NCBI GenBank assembly: GCA_036971475.1
Contig: JBAIZL010000001.1
Coordinates: 143,644,192 to 143,708,191 of the forward strand
Direction: 5' to 3'
From: Prosapia bicincta
Taxonomy: Eukaryota > Arthropoda > Insecta > Hemiptera > Cercopidae
Length of the DNA stretch: 64,000 bases
Of the stretch, positions 41,484-55,944 are shown in pieces (positions within the stretch are counted from its first letter, which is position 1; every line of letters begins with the position of its first letter). The notes under the pieces are model-generated. The model ran no database searches. It saw only the letters and a program-made list of their open reading frames with translations, and was not told the DNA's origin. The position numbers and the translations under genes are program-made.

Positions 41484-44400
41484 TAATTATATTTAGTAAT
41501 ACTATAGTCGTTTTGAAATATCTGAGGAAAGATATTTTGGTTTCGGTCGGTTAGTAAGATTATATTGGCCTAACAATAATGCTTTCAATAGCGAACACCA
41601 ACACAATAACTTACCACTAAATATAGTAATAATATTATATTACTATATTATAAAAAATATAGTAGTTATAATGTTTTATTTGAGACTTATTCTTTCAGTG
41701 AAATTATGTTTATATAAATACGGTCATGGTAAAAGAGATTATTAAAAACTATTACATTATTATTCATGTTATTCTACCATTTACTTCTCTGAAGAAAATA
41801 TCTACGTTAGGTGAGGTTGTGTGTAAATAGTCCGGTAGAAACTATACATAGATTCTGATAATATACCCTTAACAAAGAACATGTAAAACTGAAAAAAAAT
41901 AGGTAGCATAATAATAAATTATACATGCCCTCATTGTATTATCTTCAGCGTGTTTGTGGTGTAGAGACGTTTGTTGTATACAAACATTAAATATTACCTC
42001 CAGAAGCTTTTGATACAACTTGTGAAGTTACCAAGCCTAGAATCTGATGAGAGCGAAATCATGTGTGAACTTTTTCCAATGGCCTTGGTTAGCGCGAACT
42101 TTTCTTGAATATTTAACTTTCCCGAAAAGTTTTTATTAAGAGAAAACGTCTTGGTACAAATATTTTTTTGCCCTTATACATTGTTTTTTCTACATCCTAT
42201 TACACCATCTATACACTATTTAATTGTTTGGATACCTTTGATAGGTTTTAATTAAACTCTTTTACATAACAATGTAGACGTTTTACTTGCTCATTCTTGT
42301 TTACAAGATTAAATAATAATAATTTCCTTCACGAAATAGAATCAATTTTTCAATCGCAATATTGTTCTCTATATCTCACATTATAAATAGACAAACAATA
42401 TTTACTTAACAATGTTCGAAAAGTTTCAAATGTTAATTTTTAGCAAAAGGTTGTTATAATATATTTGATAGAATGGAAATAGACGGCACGTGCCGTGTGT
42501 ATACAGTTGTTCTACAGCACTTTATCTGTGTAGCTACAGTGTTGCAATTAGTAATTTAATGAAGATAATGAGCACAGTTTGTTTAACTTCACTTTATTTA
42601 AAAATGCAGTTAAGAAGTTTGATAGTGAAGTGAAATAAATTTAATATATTTTAAAGTTTTTATCACACTGTCCAGATAAATATGGGATTTATAGTAATTG
42701 TTAGTGACAAAAGTTAGTAATACGTTTATAGTGTAACAATAGGCATGTCTAATATTATATACCGATGATGCCAAATATAATGATGCTGTTAACAATATAA
42801 TCAACAAGGGTGATTCAGTTAGAGTCTTTACTAGAATAAAACAATTAATATCTGAAGCAGGTGAACGAAAGGATATCGAAATGTATTATCTGGTGTAAGG
42901 AGGACGCCAGATTTTAATAATATTCAAAGCAAGAAAATTAGAACAAGAATGTACAAAAAAAGGAAAAAAGTTGCAATTCATAATTTAGTTTTATTAAAAA
43001 TCCCTTGTCTTTCCACGTAGCTGTGCATTGCAGTAGTTATGCACACTGTTATTACTAAATATAAAAAACAATTAGTTCATATTTTATTTAAACTATGAAT
43101 TCCAATTACGCTTGATTCCCTTGATATCGCCTATAAAGATGTATGTTTTGTTACTGATTAAATGTATCATTTTTTATTAAATATAAAATGAAACAGACTC
43201 TAATTTAAAAAATTACTTTACTGAAATGGTTGCGTTACACATGGGACGTTGTTTTTTTTTTTTGTTGCTAAAATGAAAACACGCCCACAACCCAGAACAC
43301 AATTATCCTCGTGCCCTAAATTCGTGCAAGATGTTTTCTTTCACTCCGTTTGCCATCCATTAATTACGAAATAGGCCGTTCTCCCTCTGTTACATTTTTG
43401 TAAACCATATAGCTTAGTGAAAAATTATTCCTTTTTTCAAAGAAGTTACAAATACACAAAGGAAATGGGTGAAATATTTAGTGAATAGTTTTCGAATAAA
43501 CGAAAATGCTGTTTTATCTTACAAAATAATTTAAATTATATAACTATATTTATTTACTTTTATAATGCCCTAAGAAAACGTCATAAAATAGGGGATGTTA
43601 AGCCACTGAAAAGTAAGTAAGGGTGGGATTTGTTTTATTTTAATCTTTTAAACATTTTTTTTATATTTCATATTAGAAGTAATTAAAGGACGTATACAAC
43701 TCTGCTTCATCTCTTATATTTTTTTTTATAATAAAATTTTGGACTATTTATATATAGAATTGTATTTTGTTAGGAACAGATAATAAAAGTCGTTGTGATG
43801 TAAGTTTAAAATGAGTTATATTGCAAAGAAATATTATTGCAAATATTTAAGCTCCGAAAATGATTGTATTCAAAGAATTTCATCCAAATATATTTACAGT
43901 AGCACATTCAGAACTTAATTCTCAGTAAGGGCAATAATCCGGAGGGAATCTATGATAGGAATAAATAAAATCTATATAATAATAGTAATCTATATAATAA
44001 TCATAAAAGTTCTCTATGATATAAATTTATTTTACAATATTACAACGCCTAAAGTTAAAGATATCTTAGTAAAATAAGTATATTACATTTCTTCATAATT
44101 TTAATATTTTAAAATTTAAAATATACAGAATGTCCTAAAAAGTGTTACCACGTTTATAAAGTGCTATATATTTTTAAAAAAACATGTTAAAACCTCTCTC
44201 GGAAAAGCTGAAAATGAATTCAGAAATTGGGTCTGATGGGATATTACGCATGCGACATTATTCTATACAATTAATAATTATTATCACTCAAGTTTTATTA
44301 CATTTTATTTTACTAACCTGAGCACAAATAATATATTCGTGGAATATTCGAATCACTCTTTGCCTCGACTACATTCTAATTGTTAAAGACGTTTTATTTA

Positions 44401-47400
44401 ACAGACATAACTCGAGATCAGACTTTACCTTTATCGCCTGCTAAGTGAAACTCAGGATAGTTTATCCAAGTGTTCAGCTGTTGGTATGAATAAAAGACGG
44501 ATGGGTGACATTTCAAAGTGCTAACAAGATGTATCACCTGCCTCAATCTCGAGTTTATTGCTTTCAGAGAAACGTTCATATTTTATTCCCTTAGTTCTTG
44601 ATGTCACTATCGAAACATTTACTTCAGTATGAGAGAAAAGAAAACGTGTTAGTTTAGGTTTAAAATGCCATGCAATTACTTACAAAAACTTACTCTTCTA
44701 TTATGAAGTTTAAAATAATTTAATTGTTTCTTTTTCCCACTCTTAAGTAAGTAATGTCTTATAACCAATTTTAATTGAATCACCTGTATTTTATACAAAT
44801 TATTATTTTATAATTGTTTTTAACCATTGTGTATTTAGGTTTTTTTATGTAAATCGAGTGAAGAAAACTCGAGTTTAGAAATATAGCTAAATCTTGCGTT
44901 CTTAGAAATACTGTTTTTAATGTTAAATTTTCTTTGTTATTTTGAAACGCTTTATTAACTAAAAATTGTTAAAATACAACATTAGTTTTGAAATTGAATG
45001 TATTATCCCACGAATGCAATGATTGTCCCGTTCTTACCCATGAAAGCAATCTTTGTTTATAAAAAATAACATGGAAAGAGCGTGTTTTTTTAAATAGGAC
45101 GAACAAAAAACTAAAGCAAACTCAACTGCAAAGTCATAATAGACAAAAATAGTATTTTACTAACGTGGATAAGAGAGCAATATTTGCCATTTGTTTGCAA
45201 TATTTCCATATTCAAACTCATTTATAAGATAAATGAAAATGTCTATACTCATTACGGAAAGCGTTATTTTAATACCGTGTTTCCTAAACAAACACTTATA
45301 TCCAGTAAGTGTGGTTAAAAATAAACGACTAATATTAGAAACCAATTACAGCTTTAGTTTTACATATCTATAAATGTAGAGATTAAGTTGATAAGTAATC
45401 GGTCCATAGAGCTTTAATAAACAAATTTATCTAGATATTATTTCATGGATGATCATTACATTTCTAGATTAGTGTTCCAGATAATGTATATTCCTATAAC
45501 TGAAGTCATTTGTTTTTCAGTATTACTTACTTTTAATTGGTTTATATTAGGTCTACATTAGAATAAACAAACCAAAATATAAATAAATAACAAATGTAAG
45601 TTATCAGTAATAACGTATATTGAAAAATAATTCCTTTGTTGTTTACATATAGAAATTTAATTACAGTAATATATTTCAATAACAAAGTTTCAATGAATCC
45701 ACTATTTACTTTTGTGTATGTTGCATAATGAAATATTATTATTTTTAATATTATAAGACAAATATTGTTATAAGTTAGTTATGATTAGTTCAATTTTATA
45801 GGCTCTGCATTAAATATTATAATATGTTTAACTTGAATATAAGCAATCAGCTATGCTATCCAAGAAAGTTCACTGCTGTACTACTACAACTAAAATTGGT
45901 ACTATAGTAATGAATACCCTATGTTATAATGTGAAATATATGAAATACTATTACTGTGTAAACAAGCTAAGCTCACAACGGTAAACGTCAAAATAGTGAG
46001 CTAAAAATCTCACAATATATTAGTTTTTAATAAACACACACATACAACAAACTAGTTTCGGCGAGGAAGTCGTCTTCCTCAGTGCTTGGCTACTACTAAC
46101 ATATTGTCAAGCTATCGTACAAGTCAAAATAAGTTTTAAGCCATTAATATCCATTATAGGGTTCTTGATTTGTATACTGTTATAATCCACACTGAACATT
46201 TTTTATTGTTTGTGGTAAAGAGGTTTTTGTGTATTTATTATTAAATTCAACCACATTATAGTCCTAATAAGTAGTAATAAAAAGAGAGTTTAAACAATTA
46301 CGCAGCGACTCCGAACCTTCTGAGAAACTCTCCGGTGCATTTCTAAAAATCAGGCTTGTAGATTTCATATCTCACCATATCTCTTATATAGTATTGCTAT
46401 ACATAGAACTATAATCTTCATTATTTTATACTATATTTTTTTTAAAAATTAATATCTCGGTTTGTTTTCTGATGCTGCTGTAATATGTAACATTTTTCCT
46501 TAAAATAATGTTACAAACATCTGCTATGGATCATACATAGTTAATAAAGTAGAAAGTATAGATAAATCTGTGTACTCACACATCTTGTAGTTACTAACCT
46601 ACCTTTATTTATATATAAATACAAGTAATGGTGGAATTATACATGTTAATCCATAGACTATAAAAGTACACATTTATTTGTTATCAAATAAAAGTATCTT
46701 TTTAAGATGTGTCTGAGAAAAAATAATTTCTTTTTATTTATTATTGTTTCCATTTTTTATAAGAATATTTGTATGGATTTAATTAGTAGTGCAACTTAAA
46801 TAAGGAAGGGGTTTAAACTGTTTAATTAATAGACTTATTAATTTTACAATACTGCCGTAATATTAGACGGTAAATTATTTTGGAATCAAACTCACACTTT
46901 TTGGAACTGTTTAAACGATAATTAATACTTTCTCTCACTCATATTTCTCTTTAGCAATTAACATCTAAACAGTTGCAAAACTGAGTTAAATATTTACTGT
47001 AACATGTAAAGCGACCAAGTCGATTATACAATATAAACACTGTTGGGGCAATAAATAGGCTATCATAACTATCAAACACACATGACGGTGTACAAAGTTG
47101 TACAGTCGATGGACCGACTTTGTACGTTTTACGAGTCTAACATATTTAGTTACAGTAAATATTTTATTTCGTGTGATTTTTAAAAAAATAGGATTTACAT
47201 AAACACACTTATTGGGACTCCTCTGATACTTTTTTTTCAAATTAAAAAGTTGGTGGAGTTTAGATTTTAATAGTGACTAAATTGTATTTTTCACTGGAAA
47301 GAAATGTTTATATGACGTTTATAGGCGTGAATCAACGGTTTTGTAAAAATATGCGTTAAATCGTGAGTATGCAACTTCCAAATTCTCGTTAATTATCTAA

Positions 47401-48339
47401 ACCTATTGACGATTTAGGAAACTATAAAATAATAGGTTATTTAGATGGTTAATACATTTTTTTTATAATTTTCCATAAATTTAACATTTTTATGAATTTT
47501 AAAAATTTTAGTTAAATAATTAGGCAATATTTATGTTTTAAACCATCATAGTTAAATTTCATTTTACAAAGACGATAATCAGAAATCATAATTATTTGAA
47601 AGAAACCCGAATTTCCCGTTTTTAGACCATAAGCAAACACTGTATCTGAAGAACTATTTTAAAATTGCTTAAAAATAGGGAAACGATGTGATTTTCTACA
47701 TTTCAATATCCACTGTCAAAGCTGCTTCCATAGAGCTGATTAACAAGGAGTAAGTGTTTCAAATTTTAATAAGTATTTCCTTATTCTTTCAATATCCTAT
47801 AAAAACTCACTCAAGGTTTAAGGGTGAAATACCTTAGTGACGTCCAAGATATGACATCACATGGGAACTTTAATTAAATATTGGTAATTTGAGTAAGGAT
47901 ATTGGGTTGTTTTTATGGATGAATTATTATTGCCTGTGATATAAAAGTTTACAATAATTACGATTTTAATGCAAACTTAACATATAAATATTTATATAAT
48001 TTTGTTAACGTTTTTAACTTGTTTACTTAGTTAAGAACGACATACTTTCCATAAGCCGTCTGTGGATATTTCCGAAACTATCAACGTTGTTCTCAAGTTT
48101 TACCAAATTATGCTCATAAATTAGAAAAGTCCCTTCTCTGTTATGGTAACTGTAATAAATCCCTCGACTCTCATTGCAGTCCAATATTAATCTATATACA
48201 GTAAAACCTTTTTCCAATGGTAATTAGTATTAGACTAAAGCGAATACAAGCCCTTTGTGTATTCGTAAAAGTTCAATATAGTTTATGATGAGGAGCAGTG
48301 TTGAGTTAATTGCATGCTTTTTTATTAAACATTCTCATT
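41484..48339. other. Long AT-rich non-coding stretch
   Basis: Nearly 7 kb without a supported gene. Minor items: ACAGAATGTCCTAAAAAGTG at 44127, resembling the ACAGGGTGTCC ends of some mariner-like elements; ACTAGTTTCGGCGAGGAAG with GTCTTCCTCAG at 46053-46082, resembling Penelope-like repeat ends; and a small hairpin at about 47091-47130. All are tentative. Confidence 0.45.
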
Positions 48340-48340
48340 A

Positions 48341-48388
<48 letters not shown>
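48340..48388. repeat. (CT)n microsatellite
   Basis: About 49 bp of TC, with a short T interruption near 48350. Confidence 0.96.
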
Positions 48389-48393
<5 letters not shown>

Positions 48394-49349
48394 ATCTATC
48401 TCTATCTCTTTCTCGCATTCTTTTATCTGTCAGTCGACTATTCTAAAAATGTTTGACTCGATCTTAAATACTCTATTACGGCTTAAAAGCTATTTTTGTT
48501 TAAACACAAAGTACATGCTCAAAGTATTTGACTTAAAAAACGGCTTTGTGATATGTTTAAAAAAAACATTATCAAAAAAAACTTTCTTGATGCTTCTATT
48601 TATATAAAAATCGATCTGCAAATAGAATGTGTATTCCCTGACGCATTAGGATACATACATTCCCTAGCAAAATATATAGCTACATACACGTGATTTTCTT
48701 GATAACACAAGAAATATTTTCTTCTGTAATTTTTTTATTTTCTAATGAAAGGAAACCTATGAAGTGTCCAATCAGGGTACTTCTAATTTTCCAATTTTAT
48801 AAAACAGTGATATAAACATATAATAAAATATATAAAATAAATCTAAGGTAAGATCGGCCAACAAATTTTGCCAGCCGATACAGAAACTCATACCGAACGT
48901 TTTATTATACGTAAATAGTAATGATGTATAAAATTACAAACAAATCTATCCTGACTGACATCTTCAGACGTTTATTAGAAAAGTAGAGCTCTCGTTAGAA
49001 AATAATGTCTCTTTTTTCAACAATAGAACATCGTTTAATATTTAGCATGATGTACCAGGAAATATAGGTGAAAAGATATTTAAATATAATGTGGTTAGAA
49101 GAAAGTACTTTTAAATATCATGAAAGAGCGAAAGAATTGGGGTCAAAACGAAAAGAATGTGTTCATATTATTAAGTGATATTTCTAATAATATGAATACC
49201 ACTAAATTTCTGAATAACGAAAACCATGTTTATGATATTTCAAGCGTATATAATTCTCTATATATTACATCAAGAGAAATAAAGGAGTAAATCATTCGCC
49301 GCGTTTTGAAGTTTGTAGATGTGAGCTTTCTGAATGTTTTATTAAACGA
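48389..49349. other. AT-rich non-coding DNA
   Basis: Nothing recognised. Confidence 0.5.
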
Positions 49350-49367
49350 TATATATATATATATAAG

Positions 49368-49413
<46 letters not shown>
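49350..49413. repeat. (TA)n microsatellite
   Basis: TA tract with one AAGCTT in the middle (49365-49370). Confidence 0.96.
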
Positions 49414-49414
<1 letters not shown>

Positions 49415-52400
49415 GCATGTGTTTGTTTGTTTGTTTTTTCCCTTTGGTTGTCTGCTAATTCATATATAAATAGAATTTTTTAAATATTTCCTTAGTGAAA
49501 TTTAAAATATCTTGAATTCGTATTCTGCTTCATAACTATGATCTTTTCTCGTTTTGCCTTATACTTAACAAGTATTTCATTAATCGGTTTCTCAAACGAA
49601 AAGACAACTAAACAACGAAATGTTTCAATTATTTCCATTTACATAAAATTAAATGGAAACAATAAACCTAAAGAATGAGCACCTACGTCAAAACTTTCCA
49701 AAGTATGTCAACCAAAAGCGCACAACCCATTCACGTTGGGAGAATTGCCTACACCGATTTCAACGAACGCTATACGAATTCCTTATAAATCAAATTTTTA
49801 ACTGGAATATCATTTGTTATTTAAATAAAATCGCTTGGATTAAAACAAACATTGCTTCGTGAATCTTTTGGATTTCATGCAATCTCATTCGAACACAATT
49901 TTAATATATATTGCGAATCAAAATCATAACTTAAATCTCTGTTGTGCAAGGAATGTAGGTTAGCAAAATCAAATTGATTCTCACTGATGAAAAATCTTGC
50001 AAAAAAGTTCTATTTGCTCTTTATAATGAAATATATGTTGTTGTACCTTAAAGGTAGTGAAACCTAACTTTTCGCTAAACCTGGACTGATAAATAAATTC
50101 ATCTCTTAAATTACAGAAAATAATGCAATTTATATCACCTTAAAAAATGTAATAAAATCATTATTGTGCAAAAATTATAAGAAAGTCTTTACAATAATTC
50201 AAAACTAAAGCTTTTGTTGTATAAGCAAGATTATAAATATGTGTAATGGTCATTTCTAAATCACTACTTGTGGTAGACTAGTTTGCATGTCAAACACAGG
50301 AGGCCGATATAATTAATGTGCCGTTTTTCCAAAACCAAAGTCCTTCACTACTGCATCAATCTGAATCGAGACTTAATACAGTGACTGGCAAAAGAGTGAC
50401 AAAAACTGTGATTCCAGTCAGAGGGTTTACCTACTTTATCTATGACGTAGGAAGACATACTTTGCATGAAGGGATAAGCCTTACGTTACACTATAAGTGA
50501 GCAAATACTTGGCGCATGGCAATGACGAAACGATACAAAGATGTTCTTGTGGAAATATCCGTCAATGATTGTAACTATCGTATCGTAGCGAATACAATTT
50601 CTCGGTCTATATGTGAAAGACGAGTGGAAGTTTTTCGTATTCTTTAATATTTTTATTTCATGACAGAAATATCGATAACACTATTTCAAGCGTTAAAAAA
50701 ATTATTAATGTTTTTATGTTCATTACCTCTTTATATCTGTCGTTTGTTGGTCTGTACAGCTTCGAAACATGATTTTTAAGAATGATACCTTTTTGTGCAG
50801 ATTGTTCTACAGAAGTCTCAATATAACTGAAATTTACACAGGCTTAAAAAAACGTATTGAGAGAGAGGATCGTCGAGTGACAAAATGGACGACCAATATA
50901 ATCCTGGACAATCATTTTCTAACTAAATATACCTTTCTAAAATCGCTTTCATCCATTTTATTTCAAGTGAGAGGTATCTACAGTGAAATTAATTTATTTT
51001 TAGGTAACGAAAAGAAAATATTACTATTTTAGAATATTCTGAAACACTCCTGAATGCAAAATCGCATCCTATTAAGTGAAACCCATAGATAATTCGATTT
51101 GGAAAGAAAAATCAACTCAACCTTCTATAAAAAAATCAGAATGCAAAACAATTACATCGTTTAAATTTTCCACACTTGTTTCAAAACTGTGAAAAAGTAA
51201 ATAATCAATACTTCAGAGTAATTATTAATTGATAGTTTACAATAAATAATGAAGATTTAAACACACTGAATGTAACAAGATGGAAACATGTAAGCACCGA
51301 GGGTAACGTTGAGAAAGTAATTTATTTATATTTACAGAATTTACTAATAAATTAATTAACATACATTTGCATGAATGATTCGGTTTTTCGCTACAAATTT
51401 AAATTTTTACTCAGACAATGATAAAAACACATTCATATATACTATGCTAATGAAAAATTGCAGCTGTAAGAAATATTTGAATTTCCGAACATAAACTAAT
51501 GAAATTCACGAACGATTATTTCTGAAACTATTTATCTGTATATTCTGATGCCATACATGTATTTCAATTTCTCTTCTAATATTCCATGAGTTCATAAAAA
51601 TTAAGTCCACATATATGTAACACCCATGTACTTACTGCTTTACTTGAAGTTTAAAGGCAAACAATACCAATTAGTAACTTTTGGTAAAGAGATTAAAAAC
51701 CTACAGCGAGAATACAAATAAAATAAACGTATAGCAGAACCAAAAATTATATCCAGTTTCATAAATCCAAAACGTTAATTAAAAAGTTACGATAATGCAG
51801 ATTTACTATAAATTACTTTACTGTGACGCACTGCTTGTATTTTACTAAAACAGTAACAATACAGTTACAGCAGATTTGTATTTTACTTGTATAATTACTT
51901 GATGCTATGAAGGGAGATTGCTTAAAATTACTATTACCACTCTTTTCTCCGAAAGTTAAACTTTTAATATATATTTCCATTATTTAAAGGTGTGGATTTG
52001 ACACTTCTATTCTAAATAACTCGATTTTCATTGTTTAGGGCGAAATGAAGAAAAAGGTTTGGTAAATACTGGCCCGGGTTTAGTAGTAATCCAATAAGCG
52101 TGACCCTAACACTGTTATAATGATTATAGTAACAATATTTATTAAATAATAAAATAAAAGTGTTCACCTTTGTGTATTGTATTAAAATATTTGTAGAAGA
52201 TTTAATAGCTTATTTTGTTATCACAGTTTCTTCCTAAACATTTATTTATTATTATGGTTTTGCTCAAATTTCATGTGAAATAAACCTTATAATGTCAAAA
52301 TATACATTTTATTCTTGAAAGTTAATTTTTTCAATTACCTTTCTGCAGATTATGTTGGGTAAATGAGTAAAATAGTTTTGTAATCATGTATTTTGTTATT

Positions 52401-52449
52401 GATGGACGTTGTAACAATTTTCAATAATTAAGGATAACTCACATCGATA

Positions 52450-52453
<4 letters not shown>
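49414..52453. other. AT-rich non-coding DNA
   Basis: Frames at 49653-49862, 50318-50500 and 50769-51032 have no family signature, and no splice context links them. Confidence 0.45.

Positions 52454-52492
<39 letters not shown>
52454..52492. repeat. (TA)n microsatellite
   Basis: About 38 bp of TA. Confidence 0.95.
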
Positions 52493-52493
<1 letters not shown>

Positions 52494-55400
52494 TGGAGGA
52501 AAATAATAATTACAAAAATCTAAATGTGTAAACAGAGATATTGCCTTTAAATTGATAATTATTAAAATATTTAAAGACAAATAATGGTCAATAACATACC
52601 TAAGGGAAACATGTTAGATATAATGTTAATTTGTGTACATTAAATAGAACAATATCTAACCATTATTTACAAATTCAAATCGAAGTACAAAGAAGCTTGT
52701 AACCCTCTCTCTTTTATAAATAATTTCATCTCTTACTGTCTATTTGAAGTTTTTAAAGTGCTATATTATATTATCTGAGATTTAAAATATTCACATGAGC
52801 ACCCCTTATTAAGTTATGTTTAATTTCCCTTATTAACCTAGCCTGTTAGACTATAGCTTAAAACCTTAATGTAATGCCAATGCAGATTTGATAATACTAA
52901 TGCAACTAATGCCACTAATATAATGTTGCAACGCCACTATCATTTTAGAATCTATGGCTTAGAACTTATTACTGACCGGAAATTGCTTTATTATTAGAGT
53001 CAAGCACTACTTTGTTGGTCTGTGGATTAGAGTCTTTCTTGCCCTATGACCAGTCCAAAAAATAAATAAATAAATAATAATCACCTAATATACTCATTTT
53101 TATAATCACATTTTTGTGTCCAATGTTTAAGTTAAACACAGATAAAAAACCTAATATATGTTATGTTTTTCCAACGCCTCATTGAAAACGTCCATTATAC
53201 TTCCATAGCATAGGTTTCTAATAGACATGTCGACTTTCATCATCTCTCCTAAAGCTGTAGAACGTAATCCGCTTCCCAGGTTCAGTTATCATAAATAAAA
53301 ATAAACCAAATATTTATTAATAGGAAAATTACATAAATGAAATTACACATTTTACGAGCTAGAGATATCAGTGTGTACGACGTAACATTAAGTATTACGA
53401 ATGAGTACCCTGGTAACCACGAGGGTAATTTTGTCAAAGAGAAGTTATTTATTTACGTCCAGGATCTTTCTTCCCCGTTTTAGAACTGTTTATCAGAGAG
53501 AAAATAATCATAAACAGGTATTGTGTTAAATACGTTAGGAGGTAATATATCTATCACAATGTTAAAAAATGCCCTACTACAAATATTTAATATTATTATA
53601 ACGCTATGAAGGAATTAATATAATGAATTAGTATAATATAAAAAGTAGCTGTAATCTAATAATTAGTAATTACATTATTCGTCAGATTAGTGTTAATTTA
53701 ATGAGAATGAATCACTATAAGTGTATAGTCTACTTATAAAGCTATATACTATGTATTAAAACAACCAGAAATATCAATTTGTGTGTCAGGTTTCATTATT
53801 TGTTCAAGGTTAGCTTGAACAGAATAAAATCCATTAACGAATAAGGCCATTGAATATTGGAACAGTTTATGAATTGTAATATTAATTAGGAATATGTTTC
53901 TATCTAGATAAAGCAAGCCACTTAGCCACGGTTATCATGCCTGTTATATGTTGTGACACATACTTTTTCGCCACTAAAATTTGGTTCACACAGTTTAAAT
54001 TATTACTATTTAAAGCTTATTTTAAATTCAGTTTCTTAAAATTAATAAATTAACTAAACTGGTAAATATTTACATGTTAAATAGTAAATTACTGGAAATG
54101 TTTTCTATCTTTAGAATTATCAAATGATATAATAGTAAGGCCTATAATTTTATTTGCAAATTAAATACCTAGTGGTAGAGCAGGTACGAAAGAGCGGAAG
54201 TACTCAACTTTTTATGAGATTGATAAGGCGTACGGTTTTATAGTGTGTGTGATTATTTTAAAAAGGTGTCTTTGTCCCAGGATAGATTTAATTGTAAATT
54301 GTGCCTTTGCAAGGCCTTACGAAACAAACTTTTTATAAAAATAAAATTGTAATAAATGGTAATGTGAAGAAAATTAATGAGTAAACTTATACTTCCTAAA
54401 ATCATCAGTGAGTTATTAAAATATTGAAGCAAATTACATATTTTAAAGGAATGTAACGGAAAATTTTAGTTACAAAAGATAAACATATTAGCTGAAAAAT
54501 ATTATTACAAATAAGCTTTACAATTTTAAAATGAAGCCACAGTTACAATTAGTAACTTCAATAAACAATTATGAAAATAAACTGATAATCATAAATTTAT
54601 ATTCTCATACGCGTATCTAAACTCGGATTTTTAAACTAATTTACTGAGAATAAATTATTATCGATTATAAATTAGTGTGTTATTGTTATTTTATATCTTC
54701 TATTATATCTTCGCTACATATTTTTATAGTTTCGTAACTTGCTAATACTCATAAACACAGGGCACTGGTAAAATTGCTGAATGGCGTTCGCCTTTTGCAA
54801 CATAAAGTTGCCTAATTAAAGATAAATCGGAGAAAGCCTTTCTCTTTTTAGAATCAAGTGTTTGAATAACTTGGAGGAGATCCTGTAAATTGTTATTTGT
54901 GTCCTTGTCAAAAATAGGTTAAAGAGGTATTTGAGCTTAAAACAACTTAAAAACTGTGAAGCAGCAATTAAAAATAATTATATAGAAACCTCACGGACTT
55001 TGGCATATTGGTTACTTAAGATATCGATAAAACTGTAGGGTAAGTCTCTTACTTCCATATGTACCGAGCAATATGACTGCATTTTTAGATACTATAACAT
55101 ACGTTCATAAAGAAATTCTAAGGTGAACAAATCATCCAATGAGAGCGTAACATGTATTCCATGTAGTATTTATAATTGTTACAAAATAATGTTATTGCGC
55201 AGTCATTTTTACGTAAGGATCAAGTTTATTCATGAAAACATTAGTATCGCCGACGTAAATTCACTTGTAGTTTATATACGATGCAGAGCTACGTTCCGAA
55301 ACTTAATCTAATACGTATACAATTATGATTCGTTCAGAAATTAACCTAAAGTTATAAAGAAGAATATCTTGAATTATGTTCTTTTAATTTTAGTTATCTT

Positions 55401-55803
55401 GCAGGATTGATCTTTCAGTTTGTTCAATTTTCTTCGGGCAGGATTCTTTTTAATGCATATGTAAGTGTGTGTTTCTCAATGTATGTAGTAATTAAAAAAT
55501 CAATTTGAATCGGTTTTTGCAAAAAAATAAGTTTGGCCTTGAAGGACAATATGTGGATAATACTAATGCTTTGTAAGCCTGCAGTCTCTATCGGAGTCAC
55601 TAATTTTAGGGTTCAACACTAGTGAAATCTAAATATGAAAATAAAACAATTTGGAAAATAATATTTTCAGTTTCAAAAAAATTATGATAATTTCTAAGTG
55701 TATTTCTTAGTAAAGGTTTCGACATTACAGACAGTAAATATAGATTTGAATTTATAGTTACATTATTAATCATGTTAAGAGTGGCAGAGATTATTGTTAA
55801 ATA
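52493..55803. other. AT-rich non-coding DNA
   Basis: Nothing recognised. A GTGGTAGAGCAGG at 54173-54185 resembles a tRNA A box but has no partner box. Confidence 0.5.
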
Positions 55804-55944
55804 AAGGCGGATGACTTACGAGTCAGGTACAACTATTTACTTACACAGGCAACTTTTCAATTACGGGTATCTTGCCGTCATCAGACCCTAATGAGACATC
55901 TGTTTAAATAATTAGTTATACCTGACACACAAATCATCCGCTTT
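55804..55944. repeat. Short inverted-repeat element, about 31-bp arms
   Basis: GCGGATGACTTACGAGTCAG with GTACAACT on the left (55807-55834) pairs with AGTTATACCTGACACACAAA and TCATCCGC on the right (about 55914-55941), with a few mismatches. It is non-coding and contains GTATCTTGCCGTCATCAG. Probably a small MITE or the end of a retroelement. Confidence 0.6.

Noticed and set aside
54173..54185. tRNA A-box-like GTGGTAGAGCAGG
   Set aside because: No B box at the expected distance and no cloverleaf can be drawn.
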